The translations under genes were made by a program, and so were the position numbers. The notes under the pieces are model-generated. The model worked only from the letters and a program-made list of their open reading frames with translations. It ran no database searches and was not told the DNA's origin. From assembly GCF_000385135.1 (NCBI RefSeq), contig NZ_ARQM01000011.1, positions 248,001 to 312,000 on the forward strand: a stretch of 64,000 nucleotides of DNA, given 5' to 3'. Positions 24,721 through 32,931 of this stretch are shown here, piece after piece (the stretch's first letter is position 1; each line of letters starts with the position of its first letter). The stretch is from Promicromonospora sukumoe 327MFSha3.1 (GTDB taxonomy: Bacteria; Actinomycetota; Actinomycetes; Actinomycetales; Cellulomonadaceae).

Positions 24721-26435
24721 GTCACGACGACCTGAACGACCGAACCGGCCAGAACGACTTCCTGAGCGGTGCGCTCCATGGCGCAGCCGACGCCATGCCC
24801 GGTGGGGAGGCGAACGACTTGCACGTCTCGTTCGGAGTGGTGCGCGACCGTGTGCGGCGCCGTCGTGCAGTCAAGGTCGGCGGCCTCGCCGGCGCCAGCC
24901 TGGCGGTGGCGGGCGTGCTGGCCTTCGGCCTCACGCAGTCGCCGGTGTGGGACAGCGAGCCGGTGCTGCCCGGGACGCCCAGCGAGAACGTGGCCCCGAA
25001 CCGGTCGGCGGAACCGACCAGCGAGCCTTCGGGGCCGCCCGCGACGAGCGTGATCCAGGACGGGTACGTGCCCTCGTGGATCAACGACCTCGACGTCGGT
25101 CTGTCGTGCGGCATGCCGGCGGAAGACCTGGAGACGACGGCGGCCGGCTGGTCGTCGACGTCGATCGGCGACATCTACTCCGTGACCTCGGAGCTGGACG
25201 GCGAGCCCTCGACGAGTCTGGGCATGGCCGCGACCGTCGAGGGGCCGGCGGACTGGTCGCTGCCCGCCCCGCCGGTCCTGGTCTGGAGCCAGGGCGGCGT
25301 GGTGGTGGACCTGGGGATGAACGTCTTCGAGGGGCCGGTTCTGCGCGAGCCGCTGGTGGGTTCCGTCGGCAACGCGACCGAGGCGCAGGGCATGGAGTTC
25401 ACCACCTGCGCGCCCCGCGAGTCCGAGACGCAGGACGGCTTCGGGACGCGCCTGCCCGAGGGCGACTACGAGGTCCGGGTGGTCGGCTTCCCGCAGTCTC
25501 CCGCGGGCCAGTGGGAGACGGCGGTGAGCGAGCCCGTCACCGTCCACATCGACGCCGACGGCGCGCACAGCCCCACCGGAACGCGCGGCGGCGACGCGAC
25601 CGCCGAGCCGCCGGAGCGCGTCGAGGGCGAGCTCACCCGCATGGTCCTGGACCGCAGCACCCGCTGGGTCTCGGCGCAGGAGACGCATTTCGGGTACATC
25701 ACGACCGGCACCCCGGTGATCACCGCCGAGTGCGAGAGCACCAACCCCGAGGACGAGGTGTCGATCGAGGCGGTGCGCCCGTCCACCGACGAGTCGTTCG
25801 CGACGTTCGACGTCCCCTGTGATGGTGAGCCGTTCGTGTCGGACCCCGTGGTGGGCGGTGGCGAGGAGGAGGTCATCGACATCCGGCTGGCGAACGTGCC
25901 CGACGGCGTCGCGCGGTTCTGGGCGACCCTCGCCCCGGGCACGGGCGACGGCGGGAGCGGCGACGCCGCCGGGGCCTGCTCCGCGGACGGCCTCGACTCT
26001 TCCTTCGACCCGGCGAACGCGCCCAGCGAGGCTGCCGGGGCGACCGCGGGAGCCATCGTGGAGGCAGCGCTGGCCTGCGACCAGGACCGGCTCGTCGAGC
26101 TGGCGACCGAGTACCCCACGGAGCTGATGATCCCCGCCCAGCCCGCAGAGCAGGTGTTCGCCCTGCCCGAGGACGACTCGCTGCACTACCTGACGCTGGT
26201 CGGGCTCCTGGCGGGCACGCAGGGGGCCGACCAGGGGGAGGGGACATTCGTCTGGCCCCGGGTCGCGACCGAGGAGTTCCGCGAGTCGGACGAGGCCTGG
26301 CAGGAGGTGGTGGACGCGGGTGTGCTCTCGCCGGGGGACGCCGACGCGCAGCGCGCCGAGGGGCTCGGCTACACGGGGCTTCGGATCGCGATCGACGACG
26401 CCGGCAACTGGCGGTACTACTCGGCCACCCCCTGA
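24717..26435 (+). CDS. Single-pass membrane protein with extracellular domain, putative sigma regulator
   Basis: A cytoplasmic head of about 50 residues ending in RVRRRRAVK is followed by a membrane helix (53-72), a Pro/Ser/Glu linker and a large extracellular part. The ectodomain motifs are shared with the paralogues in this array: IQDGYVPSWINDLDVGLSCG, VLVWSQGGVVVDLG, LPEGDYEVRVVGFPQ, AVSEPVTV and DGAHSPT. A C-terminal extra domain of about 150 residues (from SADGLDSSFDP) is unique to this copy. Position and overlap with the sigma gene point to an anti-sigma or sensor role. The cytoplasmic head lacks a zinc-binding HxxxCxxC motif, so any sigma contact must use another mode. Function is inferred. 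Confidence 0.75.
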   Translation: MSHDDLNDRTGQNDFLSGALHGAADAMPGGEANDLHVSFGVVRDRVRRRRAVKVGGLAGASLAVAGVLAFGLTQSPVWDSEPVLPGTPSENVAPNRSAEPTSEPSGPPATSVIQDGYVPSWINDLDVGLSCGMPAEDLETTAAGWSSTSIGDIYSVTSELDGEPSTSLGMAATVEGPADWSLPAPPVLVWSQGGVVVDLGMNVFEGPVLREPLVGSVGNATEAQGMEFTTCAPRESETQDGFGTRLPEGDYEVRVVGFPQSPAGQWETAVSEPVTVHIDADGAHSPTGTRGGDATAEPPERVEGELTRMVLDRSTRWVSAQETHFGYITTGTPVITAECESTNPEDEVSIEAVRPSTDESFATFDVPCDGEPFVSDPVVGGGEEEVIDIRLANVPDGVARFWATLAPGTGDGGSGDAAGACSADGLDSSFDPANAPSEAAGATAGAIVEAALACDQDRLVELATEYPTELMIPAQPAEQVFALPEDDSLHYLTLVGLLAGTQGADQGEGTFVWPRVATEEFRESDEAWQEVVDAGVLSPGDADAQRAEGLGYTGLRIAIDDAGNWRYYSATP

Positions 26436-26498
26436 CCCCCGCCTCGTGACCGCCGTCGGCTGCCCGGCGGTGTCGTGAAAAAGTTCGGCTCGTGTCCC

Positions 26499-26522
26499 AA
26501 CGGTTCCTGTGCCCCGCTCGTA
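26499..26522 (+). promoter_or_regulatory. ECF-type promoter, copy 3
   Basis: AAC, 17 bases, CGTA, 48 bp upstream of a short leader ORF and about 92 bp upstream of the third sigma gene. Confidence 0.6.
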
Positions 26523-26569
26523 TCTGTGTGCGAGCGGGGCACAGCCGCGCCGGGCGAGGGGAGCAGGAC

Positions 26570-26617
26570 ATGAGCGGGCAGCGGATCCGACGACGGCAGG
26601 GCCGGGGCGCGGGATGA
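26570..26617 (+). CDS. Possible 15-codon leader peptide overlapping a sigma gene
   Basis: ATG at 26570 has a strong ribosome binding site (GAGGGGAGCAGG) while the sigma gene that follows has a poor one. The small frame encodes MSGQRIRRRQGRGAG and stops at a TGA that overlaps the sigma ATG (ATGA at 26614-26617). This arrangement would couple sigma synthesis to translation of the leader. It could also be chance, or a false start. Confidence 0.35.
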   Translation: MSGQRIRRRQGRGAG

Positions 26618-27165
26618 GCGCGCGGTGGGACGAGGAACTCACCGAGCTCGTCACGAGCAGGGGGCGCGCCCTCGTGGGGTACGGGTACGCGCTGACCGGT
26701 GACGTGCGCCGGGCGGAGGACCTGGTGCAGGACGCTCTCGTGCGTGTCTTCCGCCGGTTCCGCCGCCCCGAGGCGGCGGGCGTCGAGGGGCGCACCGAGT
26801 TCCCCCTGACCGACGAGGGCAGCCGGGCCGGTATCGAGGCGTACGTGCGCCGCACGATGCTCAACATCTACTTCGACGAGACGCGGCGCTTCGCGCTGTG
26901 GCGCAAGGCGCAGCCCAAGGTCGCGACGGCGGGCGAGGTGAAGGCGCCGGCGTCGGACATCACGGCCCGCGCCGACGTGACGGCCGCGCTGCGCGGCCTG
27001 TCCCCGCGGCAGCGCGCCTGCGTGGTGCTCCGCTACTACGACGACATGACGGTGCCCCAGATCGCGACCACGCTCGGGGTCGCACAGGGCACCGTCAAGC
27101 GACACCTGGCCGACGGCATCAACGCGCTGCGTGGGGTGCTGGCGACGGAAGGAAACCTCCTGTGA
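26614..27165 (+). CDS. SigE-family ECF RNA polymerase sigma factor
   Basis: The 183-residue protein has region 2 (LVGYGYALTGDVRRAEDLVQ) and region 4 (LSPRQRACVVLRYYDDMTVP then ATTLGVAQGTVKRHL). The ATG at 26614 was chosen because sigma homology starts at SARWDEELTEL; upstream in-frame ATG 26509 falls inside the promoter. Translation may be coupled to a short leader ORF. The stop overlaps a GTG start of the next membrane protein. Confidence 0.9.
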   Translation: MSARWDEELTELVTSRGRALVGYGYALTGDVRRAEDLVQDALVRVFRRFRRPEAAGVEGRTEFPLTDEGSRAGIEAYVRRTMLNIYFDETRRFALWRKAQPKVATAGEVKAPASDITARADVTAALRGLSPRQRACVVLRYYDDMTVPQIATTLGVAQGTVKRHLADGINALRGVLATEGNLL

Positions 27166-28175
27166 GCAGGCACGACGACCCCGGGTTCGACGACCTCGGC
27201 CCCGGCCGCGACGTCCTGAGGCAGACCATCGACGCGCTGGTCGACGGCGCCACCCCCCGGGGCCTGCCCAGCGTGCCGGAGGAGAACCTCGGCCGCCTGC
27301 GGCGCAGGGTGCGCACCTGGCGCATCGCCAAGGCCGGGGCGGTCGGGGTGGGTACGGCGGTCGTGATCAGCGCGCTCGCCTTCAGCGCCGCGGAGGCCTC
27401 GACCTGGACGCGGACGGAGCCGCTGCCCGGACGGCCCACCATCCAGAGCACCGACTCCGGTCCGGTGCCCTCGCAGGTCCCGACGACCCTCCTGTCGCCG
27501 GGACCGACGGCGAGCCCGTCGCCGTCTGCCTCGCCGTCGCCGTCCCCGTCGCCTTCGCCTTCGGACGTACCCGTCGGGGAGCCGACGCCGGACGCGAGCG
27601 CGTCGTCGGCCTCTGTCGACCCTGCCGACCTGATCACCGCGCCGTTCGACGACGGGTATCGGCCGTGGTTCGACGCGTATCCCGTGTGGTGCGGCATGTC
27701 CGAGGACGACCTCGTGTCGGTGAGTCCGACAGTCTCGATCGAGATCGTCGGCGAACTGACATACGAGCGCGGCCGGGGTGGGACCATCCCGGTCAGACTC
27801 TCGGGGGAGATGCCGGGCTATGTCGACCCGTCCGACGACTCGGAGTTCGACGAGGTCATCGCGGACGACGCGCTCCTGATCTGGTCACAGGGCGGGCGCG
27901 TGGTCGACCTGGGTACTTACTGGCACGAGGGCAACGACGAGATCCCGCCGGCGCTCAACGACACGGGAGAGTGGACCGGCCTGGCGTACGCGCAGCATTA
28001 CACCAGCTGTATCGAGGCCGACCTGATCGAAGGTCTGTCCGGTTACGACAACGAACGGGCGGCCGGCACGTACCAGGTGCGGGCAGCGCAGATGCACAGC
28101 ATCGGCCGCATTGGACACGACGACGCGCTTCAGTACCTGGTTCTGAGCGAACCCGTGACGGTGACGATCCCCTGA
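27162..28175 (+). CDS. Single-pass membrane protein with Ser/Pro linker and extracellular domain, putative sigma regulator
   Basis: The 337-residue protein has a cytoplasmic head with RLRRRVRTWRIAK, a membrane helix at about 57-77, a Ser/Pro repeat linker at about 110-130 and a short version of the array ectodomain (FDDGYRPWFDAYPVWCGM; LLIWSQGGRVVDLGTYWHEG; a single C-terminal Cys in YTSCIEAD). It keeps one lobe only, matching the first lobe of the fused protein at 22298. GTG start overlaps the sigma stop. The downstream half has lower GC than its neighbours. Role as sensor or anti-sigma is inferred from context. Confidence 0.72.
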   Translation: MSRHDDPGFDDLGPGRDVLRQTIDALVDGATPRGLPSVPEENLGRLRRRVRTWRIAKAGAVGVGTAVVISALAFSAAEASTWTRTEPLPGRPTIQSTDSGPVPSQVPTTLLSPGPTASPSPSASPSPSPSPSPSDVPVGEPTPDASASSASVDPADLITAPFDDGYRPWFDAYPVWCGMSEDDLVSVSPTVSIEIVGELTYERGRGGTIPVRLSGEMPGYVDPSDDSEFDEVIADDALLIWSQGGRVVDLGTYWHEGNDEIPPALNDTGEWTGLAYAQHYTSCIEADLIEGLSGYDNERAAGTYQVRAAQMHSIGRIGHDDALQYLVLSEPVTVTIP

Positions 28176-28184
28176 CTCCGAACG

Positions 28185-28226
28185 TGTCAGATGCTCAGGT
28201 CACTCCAGGGACCTGAGCATCTGACA
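28185..28226. repeat. 42-bp palindromic element (intergenic copy)
   Basis: Perfect 14-bp arms (TGTCAGATGCTCAG and its complement) around 14 bp, extended by ACG/CGT outside. It lies between two convergent genes and touches the stop codon of the MpaB-like gene. Confidence 0.9.
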
Positions 28227-28228
28227 CG

Positions 28229-29665
28229 TCAGGAGCGTTCCGGTCGGTAGGTCGCCAGGATCGCCCGGCTCCGGCGTCGGCCCCGGCGGTCGAGGCGCTC
28301 GCGGCCCCCGGGGAGCCGGCCGACCACGCGGTACCGCCACGTGTTGAGCGGCAGCAGGTACGCGTGCGCCCATGGCGGGCGCACCGGCAGGCCGAGCTCG
28401 CGCATGCTGCGCACCCCGAGGAACGCCGTCAGCATCGACAGCAGCCGCTCCCGCTCGAACCGTGCCCGCGCCGGCTGCCACCATGCCGGCCCGCGGTAGG
28501 ACCGCTCGGCCTGGGCGGCGACCACGGCCCGCGCCAGCCGCGGCCCGGCGTCCGAGATCCCGGCCTGCGCGAGCAGCACGTGCTGGTTGAGGCGGTGGCG
28601 CGCCCACTCGTCGTCGACCAGGAAGTCGGGGTGCACGCCCAGCAGGCGCCCCACCCACTTCCACAGGTGCATCAGCGCCCGGCTGTCCGACGGCGGGACG
28701 GGCACCCCGAGCGCGCGGCACCCCAGGATCAGCGTGCCGTCGAACAGGCCGAGCGTCGCCGCCTGGTCCGCCTGGTTGATCGGCAGGCCCCAGCGGGCGG
28801 TGTCCCAGCGGGCCGTGTCGGTGCCTCGCCGGGCGGCAGCCGGGCCCGAGGCGCCCGTGCTGCCGAGGCTCCCGCCGCCCGGATCGTCCGGCGGTTCGGT
28901 GAACGACGCCGCGACCAGCGCGTGCATCACCCGGACGTGCACGGTGGCGCGCCAGGCCGGGCCGAACGGCCGCAGCGCCCCGGGCTCCGTCAGCCCCACG
29001 GTCCACTCCTGGGTCTCGGAGAGCCGGCGCAGCGTGCCGCCGGTCAGGGCGCCGGTCGCCGCGAGCAGATCCGTGGGCCCGCCGAACCGGTACCCGCCCA
29101 CGAGCGAGAGCTGGAGCAGCACGTCGGCGGCGTTCTGCCCCAGCCGCCGCTGCACCGCCGCCCCCTGCTCGACGAGGTCCCAGTCCACCCAGGAGGGCAC
29201 GGCGGTGACCTCCCCAAGGAACTCCTGCAACACCTGGGGTTGCCCTTGCTGGCTGGCCCCTTCCCGCCGTCGGGAATTGAGATCGCTCGGTTGCATCGAG
29301 ACCGGTCCGTCAACCGACCGGTCTCGATGCAACCAACCGATCTCATCTGCGCCGCCAGCGCCAGCGCCAGCGCCAGCGCCAGGGGCAGGGGCAGCGAGCG
29401 CCGCCCGCAGCATCGCGTGCGTGACCCGGCCCTGGGCGCCCGCGGGCAGGCGCATGGCGGCGGCGAGGGCCGCCCCGGCGTCGTCCTGCTCGAAGAAGGC
29501 GCGGCCGATCCGGTCGAGGAGGGCCTCATCGACGCCGCGGACCCGGCCGAGCACGCGCAGCGGGCGGCCGATCCGCACCCCGCGGGCCTCGGCGGAGCGG
29601 AACCGGAGCGGGTACGCGGGGGCGCGCCCGGCGTCGTCCACAGGGTTGTCCACCGTCTCGGCCAT
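28229..29665 (-). CDS. Oxygenase MpaB family protein (DUF2236)
   Basis: The 478-residue protein belongs to the DUF2236 family, which includes fungal MpaB and is related to latex-clearing heme oxygenases. Recognisable stretches are VPSWVDWDLVEQGA, GGYRFGGPTDLLAATG, WRATVHVRVMHALV, LPINQADQAATLGLF and LMHLWKWVGRLLGV. The substrate in bacteria is unknown. The ATG at 29665 starts the homologous region. Two oddities stand out: an (AP)GAGAGAG stretch coded by GCCAGC repeats (29350-29385) and an in-frame 68-bp palindrome (29278-29345). It interrupts the sigma array on the opposite strand. Confidence 0.78.
   Translation of the reverse strand: MAETVDNPVDDAGRAPAYPLRFRSAEARGVRIGRPLRVLGRVRGVDEALLDRIGRAFFEQDDAGAALAAAMRLPAGAQGRVTHAMLRAALAAPAPGAGAGAGAGGADEIGWLHRDRSVDGPVSMQPSDLNSRRREGASQQGQPQVLQEFLGEVTAVPSWVDWDLVEQGAAVQRRLGQNAADVLLQLSLVGGYRFGGPTDLLAATGALTGGTLRRLSETQEWTVGLTEPGALRPFGPAWRATVHVRVMHALVAASFTEPPDDPGGGSLGSTGASGPAAARRGTDTARWDTARWGLPINQADQAATLGLFDGTLILGCRALGVPVPPSDSRALMHLWKWVGRLLGVHPDFLVDDEWARHRLNQHVLLAQAGISDAGPRLARAVVAAQAERSYRGPAWWQPARARFERERLLSMLTAFLGVRSMRELGLPVRPPWAHAYLLPLNTWRYRVVGRLPGGRERLDRRGRRRSRAILATYRPERS
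29278..29345. repeat. 68-bp palindrome inside the MpaB-family gene
   Basis: Arms of 30 bp with two mismatches (core GGTTGCATCGAGACCGGTC) and an 8-bp loop. It is read through as part of the protein (EIGWLHRDRSVDGPVSMQPS). It belongs to neither of the other families in the window. Confidence 0.85.
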
Positions 29666-29714
29666 GTCCTCATCCTGACCCGGACGGGTTCGGCGCGAAA
29701 AGGGATCCGACCCC

Positions 29715-29738
29715 AACTGTTCGCCGGACCGGGGCGTC
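29715..29738 (+). promoter_or_regulatory. ECF-type promoter, copy 4
   Basis: AAC, 17 bases, CGTC, 45 bp upstream of the orphan ectodomain gene. It is the only unit of the array with this motif but without a sigma gene. Confidence 0.65.
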
Positions 29739-29782
29739 ATAGGGGGTGAAAAGCAAGTACGCCAACTACCGGGGGAACAGAG

Positions 29783-30874
29783 ATGAGCCACGGAGACAAC
29801 CGCACGGACCACGGCACGCGCGCACCTCGCGGGCGGACGGCGCGGCTGGTCGGCGTAGGCGGCGGGGCGCTGGTCGCGGCGGGCGCGCTGGTGCTGGGCG
29901 CCACGCAGCTCGCGACGCCGGGCCTGGCGGCGCCGCTTGCCACCTATGACCCGCAGGCGGCGTCGGACGTCGCGCAGCGCGACGTCCCGCAGCCGGACCT
30001 GCTGACCGGGACGCCGCTGCGGTGCGGCGCGAACCTGGCCGACCTGAGCTTCGGCAAGGACGTGACGCTCGCCGCCACCGGCGACCTGACCACGGAGTCG
30101 GTGTACTACGAGAGCGAGTGGTCCACCCATGACTCGCTGCCGCTGCGGGCGGCCGACGCCGACGGCGCGGACGCCTCGGAGAACGACCTGAACTCGCCGA
30201 CCCTGGTCTGGGTGGACGAGGACGGCACGGTCGTGGACCTGGGCGGCTGGGAGAAGTACCCGATGTACCTCACCCGCGAGGACAGCGGCCCGACGGCGCA
30301 GGAGGACCGCACCTCGTCGTGCGCCCCGGACGACGCCGAGCAGTGGCTGCCCGACGGCGAGTACACGGCCTACCCGATGACCATCGAGTACTCGAGCGAC
30401 ACCCTGGTGGCGGGCGCCCCGCTGCCGGTGACCGTCGAGGACGGGGAGCCGCGGTGGGCGGCCGGCGGCCAGGAGGCGCCGGTGCCGTTCGAGCTGCCGG
30501 GCGACCCGGACCAGACCCTGCTCCCGGACCGCGGGTTCGGCAGCGTGGTCGTGGACCGCACCGGCACGTGGGAGCGTCGCGACACCTACCGCGCCGTCTG
30601 GCCGGATGGCGAGATCACCGAGGGCGAGGGGTACGTGGTCCAGGCGCGGTGCACGTCGTCCGACCCGGGGGACAGCATCACCTACGCGCTGTCCGGCACG
30701 TGGGGCGACGTCGCCGGCGAGATCCGGTGCGACGGCCACGACCGCACGGACGGCACCTGGGGCTACCAGGCCCCCGACGTCCCGGGCGAGCCGGTCGGCA
30801 TCGAGCTGACCGACGTGCCGGACGGCGTCGCGCTCGCGTACGCGCGCCTGGTCCCGGCCTCCGTGGCGGGCTGA
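29783..30874 (+). CDS. Orphan single-pass membrane protein with array-type extracellular domain
   Basis: The 363-residue product has a short cytoplasmic head, a membrane helix at about 22-42 (or an uncleaved signal anchor) and a two-lobed ectodomain with four or more Cys (LRCGANLADLSFGKDV; LVWVDEDGTVVDLGGW; a final VQARCTSSDPGDS and EIRCDG). The pattern parallels the partner proteins of the sigma genes, yet there is no sigma gene next to it. The shared promoter makes it a likely target or accessory of one of the array sigmas. A cleaved, secreted form is possible, since ATPGLAAPLA after the helix resembles a signal peptidase site. Confidence 0.7.
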   Translation: MSHGDNRTDHGTRAPRGRTARLVGVGGGALVAAGALVLGATQLATPGLAAPLATYDPQAASDVAQRDVPQPDLLTGTPLRCGANLADLSFGKDVTLAATGDLTTESVYYESEWSTHDSLPLRAADADGADASENDLNSPTLVWVDEDGTVVDLGGWEKYPMYLTREDSGPTAQEDRTSSCAPDDAEQWLPDGEYTAYPMTIEYSSDTLVAGAPLPVTVEDGEPRWAAGGQEAPVPFELPGDPDQTLLPDRGFGSVVVDRTGTWERRDTYRAVWPDGEITEGEGYVVQARCTSSDPGDSITYALSGTWGDVAGEIRCDGHDRTDGTWGYQAPDVPGEPVGIELTDVPDGVALAYARLVPASVAG

Positions 30875-30879
30875 CCCGG

Positions 30880-30970
30880 CCGAACCACACCGGTCGAGCC
30901 TGACCACGCAGGTCGAACCACGCCGGTCGAGCCTGTCGAGACCCCCGGGTCCCGGCAGGCTCGACCCGTG
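30880..30970. repeat. Cluster of GTCGAGCCTGTCGAGACC-type repeats (intergenic)
   Basis: Three full or partial copies of the family whose core reads CGGTCGAGCCTGTCGAGACC, in both orientations, fill the gap between the orphan ectodomain gene and the fourth sigma operon. Confidence 0.8.
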
Positions 30971-31011
30971 TCCGGGCAGTCCCGGCCCGCAGTCCCGCAG
31001 AATCGGTCCAC

Positions 31012-31035
31012 AACCTCCTGGCGCCCTGGTTCGTC
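31012..31035 (+). promoter_or_regulatory. ECF-type promoter, copy 5
   Basis: AAC, 17 bases, CGTC, 32 bp upstream of the fourth sigma ATG. Confidence 0.65.
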
Positions 31036-31066
31036 GACACGGTCAGGACGGCAGGAAGGAGCCGGA

Positions 31067-31660
31067 ATGGGCTGGCACGAAGACCTGGAGCTGCTCGCCA
31101 CCCAGCGGGGTGGCGCGCTCGTCGGGTACGCCTACACGCTGTGCGGCGACGTGCGGCAGGCGGAGGACCTGGTGCAGGAGGCACTGGTCAAGTACTGCTC
31201 GCGGCTGGTCGGGCGGGGCGGACGACGACGCCGGGCGGCGTCGGGCGTGTGGGCGGTACCCCTGGACGGGGCGGACGGCGCAGACGGCGGCGACGGCGCG
31301 CGGGCGCCGCAGCACCCCGAGGCGTACGTGCGCCGCATGGTGCTGAACCTGTACCTGGACGGCTGGCGCCGCAGCCGGAAGTGGGCGGACATCGCACCAC
31401 GCGTGGCCGTGGAGGACGTGCGGTTCCCCGACTCGGGCGTCACGGCCCGGGCGGACGTCGTGCACGCGCTGACCCGGCTCACGCCGCGGCAGCGCGCGAG
31501 CGTGGTGCTGCGCTACTTCGAGGACATGACGATCGCGCAGGTCGCGGACGCGATGGGCACCGCGCCCGGCACGGTCAAGCGCTATCTGCACGACGCCATG
31601 CGCACGCTGCGCGACGTGCTCGAACCGGTGGAAGCGACGACGGAAGGGAAGCGGCGATGA
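31067..31660 (+). CDS. SigE-family ECF RNA polymerase sigma factor
   Basis: The 197-residue protein shows region 2 (LVGYAYTLCGDVRQAEDLVQ) and region 4 (LTPRQRASVVLRYFEDMTIA then VADAMGTAPGTVKRYL). A Gly/Asp/Ala-rich linker of about 30 residues joins them. The ATG at 31067 follows AGGAAGGAG. The stop overlaps the ATG of the partner membrane gene by ATGA. Confidence 0.92.
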   Translation: MGWHEDLELLATQRGGALVGYAYTLCGDVRQAEDLVQEALVKYCSRLVGRGGRRRRAASGVWAVPLDGADGADGGDGARAPQHPEAYVRRMVLNLYLDGWRRSRKWADIAPRVAVEDVRFPDSGVTARADVVHALTRLTPRQRASVVLRYFEDMTIAQVADAMGTAPGTVKRYLHDAMRTLRDVLEPVEATTEGKRR

Positions 31661-32910
31661 ACCGGCACGACGAATCCAGGGACCACGACCACGGCTGGGC
31701 CGATCCCGGAGGGACGGACCTCCTGGCCCAGACCCTCGGCGCGATGGCGGGCGGCGTCGACCCGGCGTCCCCGACAGGGCCTGCGGCGGCGCTGACGACT
31801 ATGAGCCGGCGGGTGCGGCTGCGCCGGGGCGCCAAGCTCGGCGGGCTCGGCGGGGGAGCGCTTGCGGTGGCGGGTGCCTTGGTGCTCGGGGCCGCACAAC
31901 TGGTGCCCTTGGACCAGCCTGAGACGCTGTTGCCGGGGGCGACGGCGCCCTCGCCCGTGGAGCCCTCCCCGTCGTCGTCCGGGCCGGACCTCCAGATCCA
32001 GGACGGCTACCAGCCCTCCTGGCTCGAATGGAGCGATCTGACGTGCGGTATGCAGGTCGCCGACCTGGAGTCCACGGCGCCGGGCTGGTCGGTCGAGGTG
32101 GCCGGCGACATCTATGACCGGCCAGCCGATCTCGGCGGCGGCGAATCCGTGACGGTGCGGGGTTTGGCGGCGACGGTCCAGCAGGGGGACGGGGTGCTCC
32201 AGGGGGCCCCCGTGCTGGTGTGGAGCCAGGGCGGCGTGGTGGTCGACCTGGGCGACGACGCCTTCGAGGGGTCGGACCTGCGGGCTCCGCTGGTCGGTTC
32301 CGGTGCGGACGTGATCGAGGCCAAGGGGGGTGCGTCCACGACGTGCGCGCCCAGCGGGACCGGTGAGAGCACCAGCTTCAAGACACCGCTGCCCGAGGGC
32401 GACTACGAGGTACGGGTGGTCGCCTTCCCACAGGCTGCGTCCGGCGGGTGGACGACGGCGGTGAGCGAGCCGGTGCCGGTCCGGATCGACTCCGACGGTG
32501 CACACAGCCCGACCAGGGCGCGTGGTGGCGAGTCGGCGATCGAGTTCCCGGAGCCGGTCGGCGGTCAGGTCGCGCGGTTCGAGCTGGATCGCACCACCGA
32601 CTGGGTCACCGCGGAGCTGACCCAGCCCGGCTACTCGTCCGACACGCCGATGCGGGTCATGGGCCAGTGCGAAGGACCGGACCCGGAGGCCACGCTGCCG
32701 ATCGAGGTTGTTCTGTGGCCCATGGGTGAGGTGCTCGCGTCCACCCAGATCAGCTGCGACGGGGCCGAGGCGGGGAGCGAGGTCGACCTCCAGACAGGCG
32801 AAGGGGCGATCATCGACATCCGGCTGCCGAGCATCCCGGACGGGGTCGGGCGGGCCTGGGTCTCTCTCGAACCGGCCACGCCCCAGGGCGGAGACACCGC
32901 GGGCGAGTAG
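31657..32910 (+). CDS. Single-pass membrane protein with extracellular domain, putative sigma regulator
   Basis: The 417-residue product has a cytoplasmic head ending RRVRLRRGAK, a membrane helix at about 62-82 and a two-lobed ectodomain. It is clearly a paralogue of the 24717 gene product: IQDGYQPSWLEWSDLTCGM, VLVWSQGGVVVDLG, LPEGDYEVRVVAFPQA, AVSEPVPVRID, DGAHSPT and VTAELTQPGYSSDTP all align. It lacks the extra C-terminal domain of that paralogue. Overlap with the upstream sigma gene suggests a regulator or sensor of that sigma. Confidence 0.75.
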   Translation: MNRHDESRDHDHGWADPGGTDLLAQTLGAMAGGVDPASPTGPAAALTTMSRRVRLRRGAKLGGLGGGALAVAGALVLGAAQLVPLDQPETLLPGATAPSPVEPSPSSSGPDLQIQDGYQPSWLEWSDLTCGMQVADLESTAPGWSVEVAGDIYDRPADLGGGESVTVRGLAATVQQGDGVLQGAPVLVWSQGGVVVDLGDDAFEGSDLRAPLVGSGADVIEAKGGASTTCAPSGTGESTSFKTPLPEGDYEVRVVAFPQAASGGWTTAVSEPVPVRIDSDGAHSPTRARGGESAIEFPEPVGGQVARFELDRTTDWVTAELTQPGYSSDTPMRVMGQCEGPDPEATLPIEVVLWPMGEVLASTQISCDGAEAGSEVDLQTGEGAIIDIRLPSIPDGVGRAWVSLEPATPQGGDTAGE

Positions 32911-32931
32911 CCACTCCGGTGTGTGAGAAGT

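Noticed and set aside
24717-24880. ZAS-type zinc anti-sigma domain in the partner proteins
   Set aside because: No HxxxCxxC motif in any cytoplasmic head of the array.
28185-28226. 42-bp palindromes as intrinsic terminators
   Set aside because: No T-run follows, and half of the copies are inside coding sequence.
29666-30907. Upstream extension of the MpaB-like frame to 892 codons
   Set aside because: It runs antisense through the orphan ectodomain gene; homology starts at ATG 29665.
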